From assembly GCA_017935525.1 (NCBI GenBank), contig JAGBHJ010000153.1, forward strand, positions 1-12,077: a stretch of DNA of 12,077 nucleotides, written 5' to 3'. Within the stretch, counting starts at the first letter, position 1, and every line of letters starts with the position of its first letter. The DNA comes from Clostridia bacterium. GTDB taxonomy: Bacteria; Bacillota; Clostridia; HGM11327. The notes under the pieces were generated by a model. It worked only from the letters and a program-made list of their open reading frames with translations. It searched no databases and had not been told where the DNA came from. The translations under genes and the position numbers were made by a program. Shown piece after piece: positions 4,856-11,971 of this stretch.

Positions 4856-7186
4856 ATGTTTGAGCAGATTTACAAAAACGGTGAGATCACCCAAATGGCA
4901 AAGGAGTTATATCGTGAGGAGCGCAATATCAAGCGCCTTGACGGTTGGTTCCGAATAAAAGAGATAGAAGCAATGGCGGAGGAAAAATACGCAGATTGCG
5001 GCAAGGAGGAGAAAAAGGCGTACCTTTTGTGCGAGTCATTAAAGCAGATGCCCCTTTCCTTAAGTGACAACGCCATTTTCGTCGGCACACAGAGAGATGC
5101 GTTTGCAAAAAGCTATGCGGTGATAAACCCCTCTTTTAAGGTGGAGGGCTTTTCGGGGTATTGTGATCCTACAGCCATATACAACGACATTGAGCCAAAC
5201 GAGGAATTTTCCGCAGAGCGTATTGACCGTATGCGCCGTTATACGGAAAAAACTCCCATGGTGGACAAGCTGAACAAAACCTACGATAAAGCGGAGTCCT
5301 ACACTAAAGAGGTGGTATTTTTTGTGGAGCAGGTAACGGGACACGTTGTTCCCGATTTCCGTGCGGCATTAAGATACGGCGTGGATAAGCTGATCGCTGA
5401 GGCTTCAGCAAAGGACGGAGAATACTACCGTGCGGCAGTAATTGCCTTGAACGGTGTAAAGATATTGATCACAAGATATCTTGATCTTGTGAATGAAAAG
5501 AAGGCAGCTGCAGATGCAAAGCAGCTTGAAAAGCTGAATATTATAGAGAAAAACCTCACACAGATCTGCGGAGGCCCTGCAACCGATCTTGCACAAGCCC
5601 TCCAGCTTTATATTCTGCTCTGGCAGGTTATGTGCATCGAACAGGCACCAAACCCCTACGCATTTTCCGTAGGAAACGCTGACAGAATATTTGAGCCATA
5701 CAGAAACGGTCTGACACGCGAGTCTGCCGCAGAGCTCTTTAAGCATTTCCTCGTTTTCTACAACGTTGGTGACAGAAGCTGGGCTATATCCCAAAACGTC
5801 ATCATCGGCGGCAGGGATCTTGACGGTAACGATCTGACGAGCGTCATGTCCTATGCGATACTTGACGCTTATTACGATATGAATCTCCCGCAGCCCATCC
5901 TCTCTGTCAAGCTCCACAAGAATACTCCCGATATCCTTTACAGCGAATTGGGAAGATTTTTCTTCAGCGCAGGAGTTCTTACGCCGTCTTTGTTTAACGA
6001 CGATGCTGTGTTTGAGGTTCTGGAGCAAAACGGAGTGGAAAGGTGCGACCTGCAGGATTATTCCATTGCAGGCTGCCAGGAGCCTTTGATCATGGGAAAG
6101 GACAACGGAAATACCACCAACAGCTGGCTCAGCCTTCCCAAGGTGCTGGAAATGGTGCTTACGGGCGGCGTTTCAAACGTTACGGGGGAGAAGCTTATCA
6201 ACGTTGATAAGTGTGATCTGTCAAACGTCCGTAATGCCTTTTACGATGCGCTCGAAAACGTTATTGACGCTATGTGTGAGTCAGCAAACGGAGCGTCCGT
6301 TGCACTTTCCGAGCTCAGAGTTCCTTTCCTGAGTGCATTTATGGGCGGCTTGGAATATGGCGCAGATATGCGTGACACTCAAAAGCAGGGAACAAAATAT
6401 AACGGAAGCGGATGCCTTGTGCACGGACTTTCGGTAGTTGCGGATTCATTTGTAGCTATTGACTGCTACTTAAAGGACTACCCCGACGGCAAGGCAGAGC
6501 TTGTGGACGCCTTGAAAGCAAACTTTGAAGGCTACGACGATCTGCGCAAGTACCTCCTTTCTTGTCCTAAATTCGGAAATCACGAGGAGATCGTTGACAA
6601 AGAGGCAAGGGAGATTGCTTTGAAGGTATCAAAAATGATCCGCGCAAGAAAGAATTACCTTGGAAACAGCTTCCGCCCGGATTTTTCCAGCCCATCCACC
6701 CACTTGCTCTACGGATATTGGGTAGGCGCAACGCCCGACGGCAGAAAGTCCCGCGATATGCTTGGATACGGTGTTGACCCCCTTTACGGTGCGGCATCCG
6801 GCGGTCTGGGATTCAGAATGCTCTCCAACATGGAGCTTCCGTTTGAACAGTTCAACGGCGGATACGCATCCCATCTGGGCATAGATCCCAAATATTTTAA
6901 GGGTGAAAGCTTGGAGGAAAAGGGCTTGGAATTCAAGAACAACGTTATTATGCCCCTGTTTTTTAACGAATACAAGACGGGCGTTTCTCCGTTCTATCTT
7001 TACGTAAACGTAACAACGCCCGAAACTCTCCGCAAGGTTTTGGCAGATCCCAAAAAATATGCGCCCAGCGGCGTTTACATTATGAGAATTCACGGAACGT
7101 TTGTAAACTTCCTTGATCTTTCTCCTGCAATTCAAAACGACTTCATCACTCGTCTTGACCCTGCTTCTACTTCAATCGGATGCTGA
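4856..7186 (+). CDS. Glycyl-radical enzyme of unassigned substrate (PFL/dehydratase superfamily)
   Basis: 776 residues, normal for the family, with a PFL-like barrel domain and the short C-terminal glycine-radical domain. The thiyl cysteine is Cys407 in SIAGCQEP, with Glu409 two residues on: the C-x-E arrangement of dehydratase-type members. True pyruvate formate-lyases carry two adjacent cysteines here, so a PFL call is not supported. The radical glycine is Gly747 in RIHGTFVNFLDLSP, followed by IQNDFITR; the usual motif is RV(A/S)GY, so His746 and Thr748 are unusual. The family landmark G-x-x-PDGR is present as GATPDGR (624-630). The chain ends 29 residues after the glycine with an odd ...STSIGC tail. 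AAGGAGA precedes the ATG. Upstream is its activase, downstream a sugar kinase. With no microcompartment, aldehyde dehydrogenase or formate genes nearby, a soluble sugar- or polyol-converting role is the best inference. Confidence 0.9.
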   Translation: MFEQIYKNGEITQMAKELYREERNIKRLDGWFRIKEIEAMAEEKYADCGKEEKKAYLLCESLKQMPLSLSDNAIFVGTQRDAFAKSYAVINPSFKVEGFSGYCDPTAIYNDIEPNEEFSAERIDRMRRYTEKTPMVDKLNKTYDKAESYTKEVVFFVEQVTGHVVPDFRAALRYGVDKLIAEASAKDGEYYRAAVIALNGVKILITRYLDLVNEKKAAADAKQLEKLNIIEKNLTQICGGPATDLAQALQLYILLWQVMCIEQAPNPYAFSVGNADRIFEPYRNGLTRESAAELFKHFLVFYNVGDRSWAISQNVIIGGRDLDGNDLTSVMSYAILDAYYDMNLPQPILSVKLHKNTPDILYSELGRFFFSAGVLTPSLFNDDAVFEVLEQNGVERCDLQDYSIAGCQEPLIMGKDNGNTTNSWLSLPKVLEMVLTGGVSNVTGEKLINVDKCDLSNVRNAFYDALENVIDAMCESANGASVALSELRVPFLSAFMGGLEYGADMRDTQKQGTKYNGSGCLVHGLSVVADSFVAIDCYLKDYPDGKAELVDALKANFEGYDDLRKYLLSCPKFGNHEEIVDKEAREIALKVSKMIRARKNYLGNSFRPDFSSPSTHLLYGYWVGATPDGRKSRDMLGYGVDPLYGAASGGLGFRMLSNMELPFEQFNGGYASHLGIDPKYFKGESLEEKGLEFKNNVIMPLFFNEYKTGVSPFYLYVNVTTPETLRKVLADPKKYAPSGVYIMRIHGTFVNFLDLSPAIQNDFITRLDPASTSIGC

Positions 7187-7198
7187 TAGGAGGCGTAT

Positions 7199-8491
7199 AT
7201 GAAGGTCATTGGAATTGATGTAGGCACTACCGGCATCTGCGGCGTTTTGCTGGACGGCGAGAACGGAAAAGTGATCGGATCAAAAACCGTCAATTCGGAG
7301 GCGTTTATCAAAACCTCCAACGAATGGGAAAAGATACAGGACGTGGATAAGATAATATCGATCTCGTTGGATATCTTGAATTCCTTTTTGGACGATCATG
7401 CAGAGGATGTTGTGGCGATAGGGCTCACGGGGCAAATGCACGGTATAGTTTACGTTAATGCTGAGGGCGTGGCGGTAAGCCCCCTTTACACTTGGCAGGA
7501 CGGACGAGCAAATCTGCCATATAAGGGTACGACCTACGCAGAATATCTCGGCAGCTTTTCGGGATACGGCAACGTTACCGATTTTTATAACCGGGAAAAC
7601 GGGCTCGTACCAAAGGATGCTGTAACGTATTGCACTATTCATGATTATCTCGGTATGCTGCTTTGCCAAAACAAAGAGCCGATATTGCACGCAAGCGATG
7701 CGGCAAGCCTTGGCTTTTACGATATGGCGCAAAGAAAGTTTGATTATGATTATAATGCACGTGTAACCGATGGTTTTGATATCATCGGTACTTATCGGAA
7801 TATTCCCGTTGCAGTGGCGATAGGAGACAATCAAGCAAGTGTGTTTTCTACCCTTGCAAGCACGGATGACGTTCTCATCAATGTTGGAACGGGCAGTCAG
7901 ATATCTGTTGTTTCCCACCGACCGATCGTAGCAGATGGAATTGAATGCAGACCCTATGTGGACGGTAAATACCTTATCGTTGGCGCGGCGCTTTGCGGCG
8001 GCAGAGCGTATTCGCTCTTAAAGGATTTTTACAAAGAGCTGCTTGATGCGGCAAACTGCAATGACGTTGACGTTTACGGCGTAATGGATCGCCTGCTGGC
8101 AAACAAAGAGACCACATCCCTCAAGGTGGATACACGCTTTGCAGGAACTCGCGGAGATGCCAACATCAGAGGCAGTATTTCCAATATATCCGTTGAAAAT
8201 CTTACACCGTCGGATCTGACGGTGGGCGTTCTATACGGCATGGTAGAGGAGCTTTATAATATGTACCTCAAAATGGGTGTGCATCGCGTTGGGATCGTAG
8301 GCTCGGGTAACGGCGTGCGGAAGAACCAATCGCTTATCCGTATTGCAGAGTCTGTGTTTGGCGGCAAGCTCAGAATTCCGCTTCACACGGAGGAGGCGGC
8401 TTGCGGCGCGGCTCTGTTCGCACTGGTTAGCGGTGGAAAATATCAAAGCGTGGCTGAGGTGCAAGGGCTGATACGATATACGGAGGCTTAA
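7199..8491 (+). CDS. FGGY-family carbohydrate kinase, sedoheptulokinase-like
   Basis: 430 residues, somewhat shorter than many FGGY kinases (about 450-550). The ATP-binding N-terminal motif is GIDVGTTG (5-12). GLTGQMHG (75-82) and the substrate loop PLYTWQDGR (95-103) match the xylulokinase/sedoheptulokinase branch, and from memory bacterial sedoheptulokinase-labelled proteins share this wording most closely. The catalytic base should be Asp210 in AIGDNQA. The second-domain phosphate loop is INVGTGSQIS (227-236), and the adenosine motif GIVGSGNGVRKN lies at 365-376. The ATG is 12 bases after the stop of the glycyl-radical enzyme and is preceded by TAGGAGG, so it is the third gene of the operon. 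It would phosphorylate a sugar that is the substrate or product of the radical step. The exact sugar cannot be read from sequence. Confidence 0.88.
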   Translation: MKVIGIDVGTTGICGVLLDGENGKVIGSKTVNSEAFIKTSNEWEKIQDVDKIISISLDILNSFLDDHAEDVVAIGLTGQMHGIVYVNAEGVAVSPLYTWQDGRANLPYKGTTYAEYLGSFSGYGNVTDFYNRENGLVPKDAVTYCTIHDYLGMLLCQNKEPILHASDAASLGFYDMAQRKFDYDYNARVTDGFDIIGTYRNIPVAVAIGDNQASVFSTLASTDDVLINVGTGSQISVVSHRPIVADGIECRPYVDGKYLIVGAALCGGRAYSLLKDFYKELLDAANCNDVDVYGVMDRLLANKETTSLKVDTRFAGTRGDANIRGSISNISVENLTPSDLTVGVLYGMVEELYNMYLKMGVHRVGIVGSGNGVRKNQSLIRIAESVFGGKLRIPLHTEEAACGAALFALVSGGKYQSVAEVQGLIRYTEA

Positions 8492-8566
8492 AACGGCAAG
8501 CCTTTGATAAGCTGACAGTACACAGAAGCAACTATATTTGAATGCACGATCTGCATTTGTGATAAA

Positions 8567-8596
8567 ATCCCCGACGGCAATTAAGCTGTCGGGGAT
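8567..8596. terminator. Strong hairpin terminator between convergent kinase and nucleotidyltransferase genes
   Basis: ATCCCCGACGGC / GCTGTCGGGGAT forms a 12-bp stem (one G-T pair) with loop AATTAA. On the minus strand it runs straight into TTTTATC, so it terminates the nucleotidyltransferase gene best. On the plus strand a T-run comes only about 20 bases later, so termination of the kinase transcript is plausible but weaker. The rest of 8492-8620 shows no gene. Confidence 0.8.
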
Positions 8597-8620
8597 CAAT
8601 GAGTTATAATATGGTTTTTC

Positions 8621-9226
8621 TTATTTCAACTCATCTATCAATTCATATAAAATATTGCAGTACTCCAATGGTAACCGGTGCTTCTCGTTGTATTTTTCCA
8701 ATAGGTCTGTGATCCGGTATTTATAATCTGATTCATTGATATCGGTATCATCAAACTCTATTTCGTTTGCGATACTTACGCCGAGAGTTCTCTTACCAGA
8801 TAAGTATTTAATTAAACTGCGATGAAACAGACGGGCTACTTGGTACGGTGTATCGTTTCTCAAAGCAAGCGTGGTACACGCAGTTTTGTTTCCGGAATAG
8901 TCGTGGATATGGATATCATCGGTATGGAAAAACTGATCTTCCGTAATATCTATTTTTTCAATTATCTCCAGATCTACGGCAACACCGTCCTCATAAATGA
9001 TTATAAGGATTCCTAACGGCCTGTGAGTATAGGAAATGTACACCGGCTTACCATAAGTGTATATGAGCTTTTGGACAACGTTGATGCTGCAAAATACGCT
9101 TATATCTACGTCGGAAAACTCAGTAGCCGTGCCTGTTGAAAAAGATCCTCCCAACCAGATGTGACATTTGTTCTCTTCCGCAAAATGCATAACGTACTCA
9201 ATGAAATGTTGTTGGTTGTTTTTCAT
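8621..9226 (-). CDS. Stand-alone nucleotidyltransferase-fold protein
   Basis: 201 residues. The N-terminal half has the DNA polymerase beta-type nucleotidyltransferase signature: GGSFSTGTATEFSDVDIS (26-43), with the metal-binding pair Asp39 and Asp41, and a third carboxylate at Asp85 (VAVDLEII). Members transfer an NMP group to a small molecule, protein or RNA. The C-terminal half (about 110-201) is helical with no motif I recognise. Size and layout recall small adenylyltransferases such as antibiotic-modifying or antitoxin/toxin-type MNT proteins. No HEPN partner gene lies beside it, and resistance function is not demonstrated by the sequence. AAGGAAG precedes the ATG by nine bases. It is transcribed alone from a promoter at 9294-9322 and ends at the hairpin at 8567. 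It is on the chromosomal side of the sigK junction, outside the inserted element. Confidence 0.78.
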   Translation of the reverse strand: MKNNQQHFIEYVMHFAEENKCHIWLGGSFSTGTATEFSDVDISVFCSINVVQKLIYTYGKPVYISYTHRPLGILIIIYEDGVAVDLEIIEKIDITEDQFFHTDDIHIHDYSGNKTACTTLALRNDTPYQVARLFHRSLIKYLSGKRTLGVSIANEIEFDDTDINESDYKYRITDLLEKYNEKHRLPLEYCNILYELIDELK

Positions 9227-9293
9227 TTGTAAAGCTTCCTTTCCGATTTGTATTAACGTGACTATCTTGTGTTTTTTGAGAAATTATCGGTAT

Positions 9294-9322
9294 ATTATAA
9301 CACACAACGGCAGAAAAAACAA
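9294..9322 (-). promoter_or_regulatory. Promoter of the nucleotidyltransferase gene
   Basis: On the minus strand, TTGTTT, 17 bases, TATAAT. The start would be near 9286, with a 60-base leader. The -35 lies in the loop of the inverted repeat at 9308-9333. Confidence 0.6.
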
Positions 9323-9333
9323 TATTTCTGCCG
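9308..9333. terminator. 9-bp inverted repeat after the sigK fragment, overlapping the next promoter
   Basis: CGGCAGAAA / TTTCTGCCG, perfect, with an 8-base loop. Placed 58 bases past the sigK stop it would fold in the sigK mRNA, followed by TTGTGTGTT, a weak U-tract; it may act as a terminator. Because its loop and arms cover the -35 and spacer of the nucleotidyltransferase promoter, an operator role is the alternative. Confidence 0.45.
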
Positions 9334-9390
9334 AATACTTTTTGAATATATGTGTTAAACAGTATGTTACGGTATTATACAGGTGCAAGG

Positions 9391-9786
9391 CTATTTTCCG
9401 ATCCCGAACTTTTTCCCCAGCTTTCCCAGAGCTCTTGTTTCTATTCTGGAAACGTAGGACCTGGAGATACCCAGTCTGTCTGCAACGTCCTGCTGTGTCA
9501 GCCCATTTCTGCCGTTTCGCCTTGTGTCTCCGTTTAGCCCATACCTAAGCTCTATTACAGCCCTTTCCATGTCCGTCAGGCAGGTCTTTACAAGGGCAAG
9601 CATCTTTTTTATGTCGTCACGGGATTCTATCTCCTCGTAGATATCTTCATCGTCAGCCCCCAGGATGTCCCCGTATATCATTTCGTTGCCCTCGTCATCA
9701 CATCCCAGACAATCGGACAAAAGTACATTGCCGGAGTCCTTTTTTGAGGCACGTATGGTCATGAGGATTTCATTTGCTATCCTCAC
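9391..9786 (-). CDS. sigK: C-terminal half of an interrupted sporulation sigma factor (sigma-K type, SpoIIIC-like)
   Basis: 131 codons from a GTG, covering sigma-70 regions 3-4 only. ANEILMTIRASKK (4-16) aligns with ENEILMHLRALKK of B. subtilis sigma-K, and the tail GISRSYVSRIETRAL (106-120) matches its region 4.2 helix-turn-helix (GISRSYVSRIEKRAL). The -35 recognition helix is intact, but region 2, which binds core polymerase and the -10 box, is missing. The open frame's first residues (M-R-I-A) are contributed by the overlapping recombinase end. Similarity starts at Asn5-Glu6, exactly at the AATGA recombination core. The GTG has no convincing ribosome site, so this is best read as a silent gene half that becomes part of full-length sigma-K after excision of the neighbouring element in the mother cell. 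Sigma-E is a less likely match. Confidence 0.88.
   Translation of the reverse strand: MRIANEILMTIRASKKDSGNVLLSDCLGCDDEGNEMIYGDILGADDEDIYEEIESRDDIKKMLALVKTCLTDMERAVIELRYGLNGDTRRNGRNGLTQQDVADRLGISRSYVSRIETRALGKLGKKFGIGK
9762..9785. other. Recombination (att) site at the sigK/element junction
   Basis: TGAGGAT (9762-9768) and ATCCTCA (9779-9785) are a perfect 7-bp inverted repeat with a 10-base spacer. On the minus strand the spacer contains AATGA, the same 5-base core as reported for the B. subtilis skin junctions. Symmetric arms around a short asymmetric core is the layout large serine recombinases use. The left arm encodes Ile-Leu-Met of sigma-K; the right arm encodes the last codons of the recombinase, whose TGA stop lies in the core. 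Confidence 0.75.
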
Positions 9787-11485
9787 CTAACGGCTCAATA
9801 TGTTGCATATCCTGAATGCCTGATAAATCGCATTCGCCGTCGGCATCTAAGCGATATATGTGCGCTTCTTTTCCGTCCCATCTCACTTCTTTGATCACCG
9901 ATTTGATCAACTTGCGCTTTTCGTCTACTGTGTAGTCGTCGATACTATTACTTACAGAAGATAATTTTTTTGATATGACGTCAAATTCCAAAGCGGATAA
10001 GTTGTTTTGCTGTGTTAATGCATCCAATTCCTCAAGACGGCTATTCAGACGTTCGTTTTCGGTGCGCAATTCGGTGATTTGCGCCTTGATTCTTTCCTCA
10101 ATAAACGCATCTTGCACCTTTATAAATTTATCCACACGTAAATTGATCTCATTGTCATTTGCTTTGATTTTATCCTTTATAACTACTTTTTCTTCTTCGT
10201 AGTTGTCGTTAGCAGAGCTCAACTGCTTTTTTAGTGATGCAATCCTACTTGAAGCGTCAGAGTTTGTTTTTTGAGAATCCTTGATAGCTTTGATCACTTC
10301 CGCATCAATTTTGTTTCCGTTTACGTTTTTGACATGGCACAAATGGCTCTTGCTTTTCTCCTTAGTCGAGCATAAGTACACAAACGACGGTTCGCCGTCG
10401 GCAGTTAGTCTGCCCGACATTTTGGGTCTCATATAGTCGCCGCATTCAGCACAGCGTAACACACCTGACAAAAGGGCAATATTACTCCTCGGCTTGCGGT
10501 AACTTTTTGATTTATTTAGATCGAGCATATTTTGCACTTGTACCCATTTCGCACCGCTTATTATTCCTTCGTGCTTTCCCACTGCAACGATCCACTCAGA
10601 TAAGGGTTTGACTTTGTTTGCGTTACCTTGTTGCTGTTTGGTTTTGTTATATGCCATAATTGCGTGCACACCGTCAAATGCTGATTTTTCTGAAAATAGG
10701 TCAGCATCGTTTTGCGTCAGATAGTTATACATATCTTCATCTGCGACACAATAAACCGGGTTTGTCAATATGGCTCTGATAGCAAAACGCGAAAATCTTT
10801 TACCGGTTTTTGTAGTGTAGCCATTATTCATTAAAAATTGCTCGGTTTGTGAGAGTGCATTTGTTTCAATGAATTTATCAAAGATCAATTTTACGATGAC
10901 AATTTCTTCGGGGATCGGCTTAAGTATACATGACGTATGTGTTTTGCCGTTTGCTGATTCGTGCAAAATGCTCTCGGATTCGAACCCTGTGGGAGTTGTC
11001 CCTCCAAGCCACCTACCGCTTTTTGCGAGTTCATGCATGTTATCTCTGATACGTTCAGCGATAGTTTCACGCTCCAATTCCGCAAAAGCTGAAGCAATGT
11101 GGAGCATAGCTCTATTCATAGCGGTGCTTCCGTCGAAGTCTTTTTCTTTAGTTGATATAAATGCAATGTTACGATTAACCAAATCCTCGATTAACTTTGC
11201 AAAATCTCCGACGTTTCTACTAATTCTATCCAAACGATATACCACAATAGCGTCAAATTTACCTTCTTTTGACTCCTTGAGCATTTTTTGAAACTGCGGA
11301 CGCTTCAGGTTCTTTCCTGAAAATCCCTCGTCTTCGTAAACACAAGCGTTATCAGCAAATTCTTTTCCGTAGTTATCAGAAATGTATTTTTTGCACATTT
11401 CTATTTGGTTTTCAATGCTTTCGCCTTTGCCTGTGAATTTGGACTTTCTTGAATAGATAGCAAATTGTTTTATTTGTGCGCTCAT
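9770..11485 (-). CDS. Large serine recombinase (SpoIVCA-like site-specific integrase/excisionase)
   Basis: 571 residues. The N-terminal resolvase domain (about 6-150) has catalytic Ser12 in IYSRKS and the arginine-rich active-site stretch VYRLDRISR (82-90). A recombinase domain follows (about 165-300), then a zinc ribbon with Cys345, Cys348, Cys372 and Cys383, then a long coiled coil (about 412-490) typical of large serine integrases, and a C-terminal tail. The family cuts and religates both strands at short att sites, making skin excision precise. A GGAGG 7 bases before the ATG and an extended -10 box at 11521 support the start. It is transcribed towards the sigK half and overlaps its frame by 17 bases; its last codons and TGA stop lie in the att site, so rearrangement would alter its 3' end. 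It is longer than B. subtilis SpoIVCA (about 500). Mother-cell timing of expression is not visible in the sequence. Confidence 0.93.
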   Translation of the reverse strand: MSAQIKQFAIYSRKSKFTGKGESIENQIEMCKKYISDNYGKEFADNACVYEDEGFSGKNLKRPQFQKMLKESKEGKFDAIVVYRLDRISRNVGDFAKLIEDLVNRNIAFISTKEKDFDGSTAMNRAMLHIASAFAELERETIAERIRDNMHELAKSGRWLGGTTPTGFESESILHESANGKTHTSCILKPIPEEIVIVKLIFDKFIETNALSQTEQFLMNNGYTTKTGKRFSRFAIRAILTNPVYCVADEDMYNYLTQNDADLFSEKSAFDGVHAIMAYNKTKQQQGNANKVKPLSEWIVAVGKHEGIISGAKWVQVQNMLDLNKSKSYRKPRSNIALLSGVLRCAECGDYMRPKMSGRLTADGEPSFVYLCSTKEKSKSHLCHVKNVNGNKIDAEVIKAIKDSQKTNSDASSRIASLKKQLSSANDNYEEEKVVIKDKIKANDNEINLRVDKFIKVQDAFIEERIKAQITELRTENERLNSRLEELDALTQQNNLSALEFDVISKKLSSVSNSIDDYTVDEKRKLIKSVIKEVRWDGKEAHIYRLDADGECDLSGIQDMQHIEPLGEDSK

Positions 11486-11520
11486 GTGAAGACCTCCGAA
11501 AGTGTGATGTATGTATATGT

Positions 11521-11529
11521 ATTATAACA
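11521..11529 (-). promoter_or_regulatory. Extended -10 promoter of the recombinase gene
   Basis: On the minus strand TGTTATAAT (TG-N-TATAAT) with no good -35 box 17 bases before it. The start would be near 11514 with a leader of about 28 bases containing GGAGG (11493-11497). The same TG-N-TATAAT occurs in each tandem repeat at 11614-11622 and 11708-11716, so this box is the remnant end of a further repeat copy. Confidence 0.5.
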
Positions 11530-11536
11530 TAAAAAC

Positions 11537-11720
11537 TGCGCTATCCGCATTTCTACCTTGATCGATTCAATAATCACATTATAACAAACGAAGTTTGTAC
11601 CTTGTATGTGATTATTATATCATAATGAAATGCGCTATCCGCATTTCTACCTTATACGGTTCAATAATTACATCAAAGAAGCGTTAGCTTCGTTCATTAA
11701 TGTAATTATTATATCATAAT
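11537..11720. repeat. Two tandem 94-bp-period structured repeats upstream of the recombinase
   Basis: Copies at 11537-11626 and 11631-11720 are both 90 bases long. Each starts with an identical 23-base block that folds on itself (TGCG/CGCA; extended to AAATGCG/CGCATTT around copy 2). Next comes an 11-bp perfect stem, AATAATCACAT/ATGTGATTATT in copy 1 and AATAATTACAT/ATGTAATTATT in copy 2, where a C-G pair is replaced by T-A. A 26-base inner region holds a hairpin of different sequence in each copy (ACAAAC/GTTTGT; GAAGC/GCTTC). Each ends in TG-N-TATAAT on the minus strand. The end of another copy is visible at 11521-11534. No reading frame is supported. Confidence 0.85.
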
Positions 11721-11782
11721 ATCCGGAAAATAGAAAGAGATTTCCTATACTTAAAGATACCACACCAAAACCCACGCTTACA

Positions 11783-11813
11783 TTACTTCCATAATATCAG
11801 ATTTTGGAAGTAA
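11783..11813. repeat. 9-bp inverted repeat inside the element
   Basis: TTACTTCCA / TGGAAGTAA, perfect, 13-base loop, with no T-run on either side. It could be an operator for a divergent pair (recombinase and lipoprotein). Apart from this I see no gene or clear signal between 11721 and 11930. Confidence 0.4.
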
Positions 11814-11931
11814 AAACCTTTGTATTAACCTATTCTCTTAATCGTCTCTGAAGTCGAGAAAATTTTATGACTTTACATAAACTTTACGTTATCAAAAGGT
11901 GTGTATGGTAGTGTGATTTTTGGAAAAGGGG

Positions 11932-11937
11932 TATAAT
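11932..11937 (+). promoter_or_regulatory. -10 box of the lipoprotein gene
   Basis: TATAAT, 34 bases before the ATG at 11972. No recognisable -35 lies 16-18 bases upstream, so activation by a protein or another sigma factor is possible. Confidence 0.4.
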
Positions 11938-11971
11938 AATGGCGTAATCAAAACAAAAGGAGATTTTTGAA

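Noticed and set aside
4856..7186. Annotation as pyruvate formate-lyase
   Set aside because: Only a single active-site cysteine (Cys407, followed by Gln-Glu) is present; pyruvate formate-lyase has two adjacent cysteines. The glycyl motif also differs.
8621..9226. Confident antibiotic-resistance (aminoglycoside or lincosamide) gene
   Set aside because: Only the generic nucleotidyltransferase signature is visible. The substrate-binding half is not recognisable, and the gene is on the chromosomal side of the element.
9391..9786. A complete small stand-alone sigma factor starting at the GTG
   Set aside because: Region 2 is missing, there is no ribosome site, and the first codons are the overlapping recombinase end. 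It fits a gene half better.
9770..11485. Recombinase of a resistance transposon (TnpX-type) or prophage integrase unrelated to sporulation
   Set aside because: The domain layout would allow it, but the exact junction in sigK at NEILM with an AATGA core makes a skin-like element the simpler reading. A phage origin of the element remains possible.
11537..11720. CRISPR array
   Set aside because: Only two copies, a 94-base period, internal palindromes running through the whole unit, and no spacer-like unique segments or cas genes.
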